64,000 nucleotides of DNA, taken from assembly GCA_009363875.1 (NCBI GenBank), contig CM018690.1, positions 16,385,692 to 16,449,691 of the forward strand. Reading direction: 5' to 3'. This stretch comes from Mikania micrantha (taxonomy: Eukaryota; Streptophyta; Magnoliopsida; Asterales; Asteraceae). Positions 54,763 to 64,000 of this stretch are shown piece by piece (position 1 is the stretch's first letter; each line of letters begins with the position of its first letter). Below the pieces are notes generated by a model. That model worked only from the letters and a program-made list of their open reading frames with translations. It ran no database searches and was not told where the DNA came from. The position numbers were made by a program, and so were the translations under genes.

Positions 54763-54956
54763 ATTTGGATTCTTCTCGTGATAGATAGGAGAATTTGAGA
54801 AAAATTCTCGTATGCTAACACCATCAACGACCGGATAAAAAGATTTGTAGCCTTGCTATTAGAATATGATGAAGACGAGGAGGATGAATGTGATGAAGAT
54901 GATGAGGATGAAGAAGACGTTTTTTTTCAAAAGTAATGTTTTTTATGGGTATTTAT
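54763..54956. other. Fragment between two gypsy elements
   Basis: A GAAGATGATGAGGATGAAGA-type stretch lies at 54870-54920. It is probably the DNA that was continuous with 45365 before the Tekay insertion, perhaps the Harbinger N-terminal side. Nothing more can be supported. Confidence 0.35.
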
Positions 54957-57146
54957 TATAACATCCCAAATTTTCTAAATACAAGTTATTTGAATTCGCG
55001 AATGCGTAACAGATAATATACTTGTTGGGAAACGGACGGAAAAATAACCTAGTTAAGGTCTCAAGATCGTGTACTCAAATTGGGTTTCGTGTACACTAGT
55101 TCTCGAAAACTTAGTAGTCGAAAATCTCCTTTTTCGAGTACGGGTGCATTGCCTATAAATAGGAGTGCCTTGGGAAACATGCTAACCTTTGGCTGGAAGC
55201 ATTCTCTCCCAAGAACTCGAAGGGGGAGATTTCGAGAACTTCAAGGATCGGGCATTTGATCGATCAAACGGAAGAGGAAACGCACGAGAATCCACATAAG
55301 TGATCATTTATCATCAAGTAAGTGATCTAAACCAAAAAGTTAGGATTTTTAGACCAAAGTGAACTTATGCATAAATCTCACACCTTTATGCATAAAGTTT
55401 GAAACTTGGTGGTTCCAGCAGGTTGGTAACCACATAAGAAGCTATAACTAGCTCCCCATCATCTTAGATGAATTTCTGGGATGGTTTATGGTAAAAAGAT
55501 GAGTACTCGAAAATATGCCAAGGAGAATACTCGAAATCAAAGTGGGTTCATAAGACCATTCGAGAATACCCTTTGAGTATGTGAATTTCGAATACACAAG
55601 GAAATTCGATTACTCATGGGAAATCGAGTACACTAGCATTTCGAGTACTAGTAATACTTCGAGTATCCTGGTCTTCGAGTACTTGGGCAGTTCGGAAAAA
55701 GAATGGTTTTCGAATACCGGGGGCTGGTTAGTAGGTTATGAGGACTTAGAATACATTCTAAGTCTAAGAATAGTATGTAATGATACGATGTACTCATGTA
55801 GGTTCTCAAGTCTTGGCTAAGGAATTCGGTCAAGAATACGAGAAGCTACTATCAAGTGAGTTCTAGATGCCCTATTTCCCATTCAATGTTTTGGGCTGGC
55901 ATACATGCTTGTGTTATGTTATGATGTGCTTACGCATGATGGTGAATGAATGATGATATGCTATGATTATGTATGCATGTATATGTGTTACGTATGATGA
56001 ATATGCAGGAAAGTATGCTAAGTATGATGAATGCATGATAATGAGTTATGATGATGAATTGTATGATAACATGCTATGATGATAGTTATAAATGTTATGC
56101 TATGATGAGATCCTAGGATGCTAGGATGAAGGTACGATGTATGATATGGTGATTGCTAGTATGACATGTTTACCAGGCCGTGATGTGGGATACGATGAAT
56201 AGATGCTAGCATGACATGGGCTTGATGAAAATGTTACGATGTGATAATATGATGTTAGTATGACATGTTTATGATGCTTGCATGCCATACACGTGATGAT
56301 AGAATGATGAATTCCTAAACGGTTAGGAAAGTATGAGAGGATGATATATTAGCACGATATGTTACGATGCTATGATGAATGATGCTATGGTGCTAGTTGT
56401 CCTATATGATGAATGAATGATGTTCATATATGTGCTATAGGATATGTATGAACGATAATGCTCCAGTTCTCGTATTGGGTAAGTATGATGACCTGATTAT
56501 ATCTGGATATGAATAGCCGATCGGGCTATTACATGGAGTCGACCGGACTATAAACATGAGAGTCGATCGGACAATAAACACGAGCCGATCGGGCTATAAG
56601 CATGGTAAGAGTCGATCGGACTATAAACATGGAGCCGACCGGGCTATAAACACAGAGCCGATCGGGCTATAAACACGGTAAGAGTTGATCGGACTATAAA
56701 CATGGAGCCTTGTGCCGGCATAAGCCCACTGCTCATGTTGATGACAGTGGTTTCAATGATGACGATGGTTATATGGTTACGATGATGAAATGGTTATGTG
56801 CTATGGTCTATGTGTATGAAATGATGTTTTCATGTTAAAATGTTTAACTCACTAACGATTGTGATGTTTTATGAAAACTAGAACTCACCAGCGTAAGCTG
56901 ACTTGATTTAGCATGTATGTCTGGTTGATGAGAATACAAGACGACATGATGCAGCCGTGGCATAAAGTTAGACAATTCGGTGGTTTTGGTAATTCGATTT
57001 GATTATGATACATACACTTTATTGTATTATGTCTATCAAACTATGTTTACATTTCCGCTGCATGATTTTGAAAGTTTTTAGTTTAAGAGCTACGTGTTAT
57101 GATGAAAACCAACCTCTATGAGGTCTCTCGGTTTCAGGGCCTCACA
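54957..57146 (+). repeat. LTR of an older Tekay relative, plus strand
   Basis: It starts TATAACATCCCAAATTTTCT and ends GGTTTCAGGGCCTCACA, the inverse of the neighbouring Tekay LTR, with many differences and a length of 2,190 bp. TATAAATA lies at about 55154. The CGATCGGGCTAT array lies at 56515-56705. A primer-site-like AGTTGATATCAGATCCATAG follows at 57145-57164. No partner LTR exists in the window. The first two bases are TA instead of TG. Confidence 0.88.
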
Positions 57147-57446
57147 AGTTGATATCAGATCCATAGTTTGAGAGATCTTAGTATCCCAAATGCTAAGACT
57201 TAAACTGAGAATGGGATTGAATGATGCGGATTTCCAACCACGGATGAACGGATGCCATGAGCTGAATGTTATGTACGAGTTAAGATGTAGATGTAAGGAT
57301 AGAAGGGTAGTTAGTGTCATGCACATTAAGGAGATGGGATGGGAAACATTTAGAGCCTATGAGTTGGGTATATGGTTAATAGCACCTGGTCAACGTTATT
57401 AACGATTTACAACACTTATTTCGTGCTAAACTGATTCCTGTACTGA

Positions 57447-57570
57447 CTCTCGAGTGAACTCTTCTTCATTCTCCGGTTGCTCGCTATGCTCGTGGTCGTC
57501 CTCATTGACAGGTTCTTCATTCTCTACACATGGTTCTTCAGGAACTGCTTAGCACATGGTCGCTAAGCAG
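57447..57570. other. Inverted gag segment with a palindromic junction
   Basis: About 57449-57540 matches the plus-strand text of the neighbouring element at 52069-52165 (for example TGCTCGTGGTCGTC). That element is in the opposite orientation, so the segment is inverted relative to the rest of this element. Its right edge is a perfect inverted repeat, CTGCTTAGC (57545-57553) and GCTAAGCAG (57562-57570). Confidence 0.75.
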
Positions 57571-58800
57571 TCCAAGGCTGCAGCTGATATGGAGAAGATG
57601 ACTTGGGACGATCTCAAGGAACTGGTCACTAAACAGTTTCGTTCCAAGAACAAGCTGGATAAAGTTGAAAGAGAGTTTTTGGTGCTGAAAGCTGGGAGCC
57701 TGAATCACAGGCAGTACACTTCATGGTTTAATGAGATGGCGAGGCTTGTGCCTCATTTGATTGCTACTGAGGAAAGGAGAGTGAAGTGTACATGGAGGGC
57801 TTGCCTCCAAAATTAAGGATTCATGTCAAAGCCAATGCTCCAAAGACCTTCGACTCCATTGTTGAACTCAGTGGCATTGTATGGGATGATGTGATGGCTG
57901 ATGAGCCACTGAAAGAGGACTAAGGTGAAGGAGTCCTTCGGGACTAAGAGTGGTCAAACAGACCAACGAAAGATGTCAGGAAAGAAAGTGAAGCGTGAGG
58001 AGACGAATCGATGCAACAAGTGTGGGAAAACCCACTTTGGGCCGTGCCGTGTGGGCACAAACTTATGTTTCCGATGTGGAAAGGTGGGGCACTTTTCAGC
58101 CAATTGCCCCGGTACTATCAGATGTTACAACTGCAATGGTATTGGACATCTGTCCAAGGATTGCCGACAACCAAGAGCCAATGCTTCGGGCTCTGGTAGG
58201 AAAGAGGAGAAAGGAAAGGAGAAGCAGAAGGCTAAAGCACGAGCTTTCACGATGAAGAAGGATGATGCTATTGAGGACCCGGACGTGGTCACAGGTACCT
58301 TTTCTATCAACAATATTCCTGATTCTTTATTGTTTGATTCTAGTGCCAGTATGAGTTTTGTATTTTATACTTTCTGTGATGGGTTATCTGGGAAGGTTAA
58401 GAAGATAGATCGGGTAATTGAGGCGATCAAGAATTGGGAAGCACCAAAGACCCCTACCTAGGTACGACAATTCCTGGGTTTAGCGGGTTATTACCGACGA
58501 TTTATTGAATATTTCTCAAAAATCGCACAACCACTTACAGCCTTTACGCACATAGAAACGAAGTATGACTAGACAAACAAACAAACAGGAAGCTGCATTC
58601 CATCTACTGAAACAAAAACTCTGCAGTGCACCGATTCTGTCACTACTGGAAGGAACGGAGGAATTTGTGGTGTACTGTGATGCATCTGCCCAAGGTATGG
58701 GATGTGTGTTGATGCAGCGTGATAAAGTTATTGCATACGCTTCACGACAACTAAGACCTCACGAAAAGAATTACACTACTCATGACTGGGAATTAATTAA
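57556..58800 (+). pseudogene. Mosaic gypsy gag-pol remnant
   Basis: Gag reads KQSKAAADMEKMTWDDLKEL and KAGSLNHRQYTSWFNEMARL, then loses frame near 57787. Zinc knuckles (CFRCGKVGHFSANC, CYNCNGIGHLSKDC) and a protease region with FDSSASMSFV follow, where the usual active-site glycine is Ser. At KKIDRV the text jumps straight to IEAIKNWEAPKTPT and, after a stop, VRQFLGLAGYYRRFIEYFSK. RNase H with VYCDASAQGMGCVLMQ then runs to THDWEL. RT is deleted. The gag half is close to the neighbouring Tekay element, but the RNase H half is clearly more distant, so the two halves may come from different families. Confidence 0.9.
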
Positions 58801-59394
58801 ATGTTTTAGGAATTTTAAATATAAACGAAAGATAATTAGTTAATTTATTAGGAATCACAACTTAAATTAGTTTTATAAATTCCATTATATAAACCGTGTC
58901 GTTTCGTGACGAAAACCACAAGAAATGGCATTTTACGCGAAACCGAGCAAGACCGAACATCGGGTATTTTTGAATCATTAAATGAGGGCATTTAATGTGT
59001 GACCAACCACCACCAAACCCATTTTCTTCCCCATTTTCGTTCTCATCACTCTCTCTCTAGAAAGGATTATCCTCCTCCTTCTCTCTACAATATCTTGGTC
59101 GTAGCTCAACGGATTCGAGTGTTCTTAGAGCCAAAACGACCCTCTCGTCACGTAGATCACGGAAATAAGAAGAATCTAGACTTTCATCCACTGATTTTGA
59201 GGTAAAATTCCATTTTATTTCGGTTTAGTGTGTATATCACGACCCATGTTACATAGTATTGTTATAATCGGTTCTAACCTCTATAAATACCAAAGTAAAC
59301 TATCATGCACCACTATGAAACCCTAGGAACGATCTGGACAGGTTAAATGAGACAAAGGAGATGATGAACAATGGGATCTTGAGAGAGCAGGTCG

Positions 59395-59880
59395 ACGAAC
59401 CCAGTTTGGGGCGAACCTGCTATAAGGCCAAACCTCTTTCAACTTAGCCGAACCCATTGCGAACTAGGATAAGGGAGCCGAACCTTTTCTTTTCATTAGT
59501 TGAACCTATGAGGCCTTAAACAAACCTGCAACGAACCTGTAGATCTCTGCAACGAACCTGTAGATCTCTGCACCGAACCTGCTAGCCAAACTCTAGCCGA
59601 TGGTGATGCATAGCAGCCGAACCTAGGGTGGAAAACCCCTACTAGCGAACCTCCCTCTGATGGCCAAACCTAGCTGACCACGAACCATTGGAGCAGCGAA
59701 CCTAGGCTTATTTCCATGACAAGCGAACCTTATGTCGAATGCATGCATGTGGCCGAACCTTCTATGAGTTAGTCGAACCACTAAGGCCACGAACCATCTT
59801 CCTTTGGCCAAACCTTCAAGCGAACCAGTCGGAGCTGGAACTATTACCACAGCCGAACCCTAGGGGTTTTCCCCAAAAAG
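59395..59880. repeat. Dispersed CGAACC(t) repeats
   Basis: CGAACCT or CCGAACC-like words occur over 20 times at irregular 15-35 bp spacing. They include two adjacent copies of CTGTAGATCTCTGCA-type text (59537-59570). There is no open frame that uses them. Confidence 0.75.
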
Positions 59881-61289
59881 GTTCCCTGCCTTAGGTAAAT
59901 ACCGAACCTAGGATGTAATCTTAAACTAGCCGGACATTTGGGACATGTAAGTCAGCTAATAATAGTGAGCCGAGGGAACATTTAGATGACTAAGAACCTA
60001 AGTTTTCGCATGGGAATAAGACATCTTAACGTACGTGCCTGAAGAGATTATGTGTGTGTGCATGGGATAAGTAGGTGAACCATGCATGGGGAATTAATGA
60101 ATGTGTATGAGAGGTTTACTAGGACCATCTTAATAATCATGGGCTAGTTATATTTTCATAACAAGGGTTTCCTTTGAACACTAACAACCCAACATAAGGG
60201 TACTCTCTATTTAAATGGATTAAAACCCTTGGGATTCATCGCAAAGCATAGGGGAGAAAACCAAAGATCCCAAGCGTGGGTGAGGACTAAATTATTGAAG
60301 GTTTAATCTATCACGATCTGATAACGGGCCGAGATGGGCCCAATGGGTGTAATCAAAGCCCATCATACGATTAACGTAAATTACACTAAGTTAATGATAT
60401 TTTCATAAGAGGTAATGTTTTGTGAACTTATTAAATTAGAATAAATGACTTAAAATTTTATATTTGATTTAAAATGAAGTGAAGTAAAAACATATTAATT
60501 AAGATATGTTATAATTAATTGTTGGGATACAGTTTATAAATGGGAATCTAAATTAGACCAATTAGATGAAACTTTAGAAGCACTTTAGTAATTTATGACA
60601 CTTAGTTGCACACCGAGACCCAAACCGTTAAATACGACGGCTAATACGTATACTTACCGTATTCAAATTCTTTTAAAACAACTCAGGAACTGAAGATACT
60701 TAGTCTACAAACAAGAGTGCGCATTTTGTGATAGATCATTTGCACAGCAACACATGTGAGTTCATTGCCCCTTTTCTAAACATTTTTGTTTTTAAACGCG
60801 GGGTTGAGAAGCATGCGTAAACTGTTTTACTTACATTGTTTACTTAAATGCTTTTATTTATTATATGTTTTACATATACATATGGTTGTTTATACCCCTA
60901 GACTTCTGTCTAGGAAAATTGCTATGCAGAAAGAACTTACAAGTTAATTAAGTTACTCTTATGAGTAATACCTTAATTCTAAAACTCTAAACAAACCCTT
61001 AGTCCATCAAGCTCAAATTCAAGAATCTAAATTCTAAGTGGAATCAAAAGATCAAAAGCAATGGAAAACTAATCCAGTGTAGAGATCAGTGAATCAAATG
61101 ATCCTACTCATAAATCTATAATCATTGTGAAATCATGGAATTATAAAGATCAAAATCAAAAGACTGAAGGAAATCAGAACTGTGTGTGAATCATTGAAAT
61201 AATGAAATCATTAAAATCTCATGAAATCATTAATGCTTGAGTCAAGGTGGATGTCAGTTGTATAGAAATCAAGACCACGTATAACACAC

Positions 61290-61510
61290 ATAAAGTCCCG
61301 GCATAAATAGTAGACTCTGGTAGTCAAGCTATATGGGCAATAACGTGATCTATTAAACAAAATCAAGAGAATCACAGACGATCAAGAATCAAAGGATATC
61401 CGTAAAGTCCCGGCATGTACAGTAGACCATTGGGTCAAGCTGATATGGGCACCATTAAAATCTCGGCACACACAGGTAGGCTCCTTGTGAGTCATGCCTG
61501 ATATGGGTCA
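61290..61510. repeat. GTCCCGGCAT...ATATGGGC repeats
   Basis: Three imperfect units containing (A)AAGTCCCGGCAT, 'agtaga' and 'gtcaagctatatgggc' start near 61290, 61395 and 61449. They occupy a place like that of the CCGATCGG array in the Tekay LTRs. Confidence 0.65.
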
Positions 61511-61741
61511 CGTGTGAGAGGGTACAACTTGGACAACCACCAACAACTATGACTAATTGATTGAGTCAAATAAGGCCCAATCATCATGTCTTAGTTGTAT
61601 TTAAATGCTTAGTTATTAGTTTAATTAAACATTTAACATTATATTTCTACAAGTGTTTTGGGTAATCATGTAAGCATGGTGAACTCAGGAAATCAGAGGT
61701 ATTTCAAATTGTGGAAATCAAATTCTACACAGGAAATTGAG

Positions 61742-62160
61742 AGGTAGGTAAGACGCTTAATTATCATTAACAGCAATGTCCTATGTGGCTTAGTATGTGG
61801 TGGGATGGATTCTGGGCGGGTTGTAGGCTCGACTCAAGATTAAGGTTGAGATTAAGGTTGTTACCGAAGTCCGAGTTGGATGATACAGGTGATGTTAATG
61901 AGATTAAGGTTGTTACCGAAGGGAATTGGGAATCCTATTGGTTAGATAACTTAAACTTCTAAACATGACGCTTGAAACTATGATGGGAATTGAATGGTAG
62001 GTAAAATGCTTAATTATCATTAACATCAATGTCCTATGTGGCTTAGTATGAGGTGGGATGGCGTCTGGGCGGGTTGTAGGCTCGACTAAGGGGTATGCCC
62101 TATATATAAGCATACCAAGCTGGATGATACAGGTGATGTTAATGAGGTTAAGGTTTTATC
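61742..62160. repeat. Direct duplication of about 180 bp
   Basis: CTTAATTATCATTAACA and GCAATGTCCTATGTGG-like text followed by GGGCGGGTTGTAGGCTCGAC occurs at about 61750-61840 and again at about 62000-62095. GATGATACAGGTGATGTTAA follows in both. Confidence 0.85.
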
Positions 62161-62524
62161 GAAGAGGTTGAAAAACAATTTTTCAAAATACTAAAACTAT
62201 ATGAACTCACCAACCATTGTGTTGACTTTGTTTTCTAACATGTTTTCTCAGGTGATGCACAGGATTAAGTTAAGGCTCAGGATTGCATGCTAGGATGCCA
62301 GATAGAGGACCTAGTAGTTTTGAGAAGCGCATATTTTGTTGACAATTGTAACTTAACTTTGTAAACTCTAGTTTATGTTATATATTGTGCTTTAGTTATT
62401 CTCAATGTTGATGCTATGTAAACAATCTGATCATCACGATTATCACTCACGATATCGCGCCCCAAGAACCTTCCGCCCGGCGGGGAAGTCGATCCTTCCC
62501 GCCGGCTCGGGGTGTGACAGTATA

Positions 62525-62885
62525 GGCCTATACGTGGCGTATATAGCCATCTTCAGTACACTCACCAAATTTTAAAACCAATCATTGTCCTTTATACGCC
62601 ACGTACAACACTGTACGTGGCGTATAACTTTTTCAGCATGTCAGGCTGCAGACTGTTCTCCTCATATAATTGTCCTTTATATGCCACGTACAGTCCTCTA
62701 TGTGGGGTACAATATCCAATCATTGTGAAGAGGTGTTAGTACTGGTCGTACGAAGTTGTGTACGTGGCGTATAGGACTGTACGTAGCGTACAACACCCAA
62801 TCATTGTCTAGAATGTCAGTGAAAATGTTGTTGTACGTGGCGTAAAGGTCTCTACGCCACGTATAGATACCTATACATGTCATAA
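62525..62885. repeat. TACGTGGCGTA direct and inverted repeat cluster
   Basis: TACGTGGCGTA or close variants occur at least eight times in both orientations, often as facing pairs such as TACGCCACGTA...TGTACGTGGCGTA (about 62595-62625). CAATCATTGT is found between units three times. ACGTGG is the core of plant G-box sites. No end repeats or target duplication were found. Confidence 0.8.
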
Positions 62886-62889
62886 GGTA

Positions 62890-63344
62890 CTATACGGCTG
62901 TACAAAGGGTGTGAAAATATAGAATTGAGTGTGAAATTAACACAACCAATTTAAATAAACGATAATTAAGTTCAGACACAATCATTTAGTAGAATTTTAT
63001 TATTACCTGAAATGCATCCCTTGTTTAAGTCTTTTAGAGTTCATTTGACCCCTTTATGGTTAAAGCCACTTTTGGAGATTGATGAGCATAATATCTTTAA
63101 CATGGCATATGATACACCGTATTTAAGTTAGTTCTTTGTATACATGTATGTATATACACACACATACATATATATATATAAATCTGTACTATGATCAATT
63201 TTTTCCATAATCATAATATTTCTCAAGTCTCAACCATGATTTCTTGATTCCTTCACTTTCGAATCAGGTCGACGAAAGAAGTAGTTATCTTTTCTTGGAT
63301 TCCTCGCTTCTGAACAAGACATACACGAAAAGAGCAACCAAGAA
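62890..63344. other. Non-coding, possible promoter/5' leader
   Basis: A CA/TA microsatellite lies at 63145-63180. The part from 63230 is pyrimidine-rich like a plant 5' leader. No certain promoter element is seen. Confidence 0.35.
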
Positions 63345-63468
63345 ATGGCTCCATATTCAATTTTTCAAAATTTGAATCTTTTCTTTAAAAATAGTTGCTT
63401 CTCTTCAATCAGACAAACTCTGTTGCTCCATCTTCTTCTCTTGTGTTTGCCTTCATCTGCCTCTCTTG
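63345..63468 (+). CDS. Possible first exon of a secreted or membrane protein
   Basis: ATG at 63345 in AAGAAATGGC, a favourable plant context. It is followed by 41 codons: MAPYSIFQNLNLFFKNSCFS, then SIRQTLLLHLLLLCLPSSAS. The Leu-rich stretch with small residues after it looks like a signal peptide or anchor. CTTG|GTATGC at 63468/63469 is a good splice donor. If it is not spliced, the frame stops at 63491. I do not recognise the protein, and the next exon is not identified with certainty (an acceptor-like TTTTTTTTTACATAG ends near 63531). This is a weak prediction. Confidence 0.3.
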
Positions 63469-63491
63469 GTATGCCTCCTCAAAATTTTATT

Positions 63492-64000
63492 TAACCTAAT
63501 TTTTATGCATTGTTTAACTTTTTTTTTACATAGTTGTATGCGGAATTCGATTGCCACTGCTACTCCATCTGGTTCTCTTCAGTTTGGCTCTTTATATCTC
63601 CTCAATATCCAAGTATTTTATTTGTCTTTATGCATGTTCTGTATGTAAGTATTGTTCAATGCCTCTGTGTATAAATGGTATGTATAGTTCAACACATTAT
63701 ATGTTCAACAATAGATACCTCTATGCATAAAACAATTTTACGATAAACTTGCGTAAACAAAATAAAGTGCAGGTCCATATCTGAAATTGGTTTTTTATAG
63801 TTATGCATATGTATTTAATAGTCGAAAAGAATGCATTTAAAAAATGGTTTTTCTTTTGTGTATGTATGCAATTTTGTTTTTTAAGAGGGATATCTATATA
63901 TATGTCCTTGCTGTGTTTAAGTTTGTGTATTTTTGTTTCAAGAATAGGTACTCCTACCTTAGCATAAATAGTATTTATACTTAGGTATGGTTTTCAATAT
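63492..64000. other. AT-rich, intron-like, nothing firm
   Basis: If the exon at 63345 is real, this is intron and perhaps exon 2 from about 63532. No homology is recognised. Confidence 0.3.

Larger units (their letters stand above)
58801..62519 (+). repeat. Long gypsy LTR-like region
   Basis: The right end (GCCGGCTCGGGGTGTGACA, 62519) matches the inverted LTR at 36713. GGGTATGCCCTATATATAAG near 62090 is also shared. At the left, 'attatataaaccg' near 58884 could be a TATA box, followed by a pyrimidine-rich leader. No coding sequence of 100 codons was seen. The left boundary is uncertain, so this may be one solo LTR or several pieces. Confidence 0.5.

Overview
This window looks like nuclear DNA of a flowering plant, most likely a core eudicot and plausibly an Asteraceae relative. 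The family guess rests on how the retrotransposon proteins and the open reading frame beyond copia pol look to me, and no search was run. The DNA is AT-rich and gene-poor, and it is dominated by nested transposable elements. I can support only one apparently functional host gene: a two-exon GASA/snakin cysteine-rich peptide at 15090-14723 on the minus strand, with a TATA box. A possible first exon of another gene lies at the right edge (63345-63468).

Layout from 1 to 23 kb. There are LTR remnants at 480-1458. A 3.6-kb terminal-inverted-repeat element sits inside a TA microsatellite at 2129-5747; it carries a truncated, frameshifted phenylalanine ammonia-lyase (PAL) fragment and two nested elements. 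A Pack-MULE-like element lies at 5909-6963 (about 210-bp inverted repeats, 9-bp target duplication). A CACTA element at 7275-10325 has arrays of palindromes at both ends. Next come a SINE (11330-11639), a 501-bp CACTA miniature element (12733-13233), a hAT element (13418-14091), the GASA gene, and a Helitron (15956-17371) that carries a LINE-like tail. Two more SINEs follow (17848-17975 and 18441-18676), then a hAT element (19178-19983), and finally a hAT element (20302-22249) with a second TA-flanked element inside it.

Layout from 23 to 41.5 kb. A very young, complete Ty1/copia element lies on the minus strand at 23114-34882. Its two 593-bp LTRs look identical and it has a 5-bp target duplication. 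Gag and pol are separated by one in-frame TGA, and a 1,041-1,113 codon open reading frame follows pol. Beyond it are a decayed MuDR-type transposase, a tandem array with a period of about 118 bp, a decayed gypsy fragment, a dead Ulp1-like (C48) protease gene and a broken acidic-protein gene. I read the transposase, the protease and perhaps the acidic gene as parts of one large, later disrupted MULE.

Layout from 41.5 to 64 kb. After noncoding DNA and a MITE there is a broken PIF/Harbinger transposase. A nearly intact Ty3/gypsy Tekay-like chromovirus (45366-54762, minus strand, 2,230-bp LTRs) follows at the end of it. Its gag-pol frame is open except for one in-frame stop in gag. Next to it, in opposite orientation, is an older relative (54957 to about 58800) that is mosaic, internally deleted and carries a small inverted segment. 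A long LTR-like region ends at 62519, and an array of direct and inverted ACGTGGCG-containing repeats lies at 62525-62885.

Apart from the GASA gene, the genes here work mostly as mobile-element machinery. Copia and Tekay each encode capsid, protease, reverse transcriptase/RNase H and integrase. Most DNA elements are non-autonomous and would need transposase from elsewhere. The most unusual points are the TA-microsatellite-flanked element family and its PAL cargo, the palindrome-rich CACTA ends, the copia frame structure with its extra reading frame, and the mosaic inverted chromovirus. All identifications come from reading the sequence.
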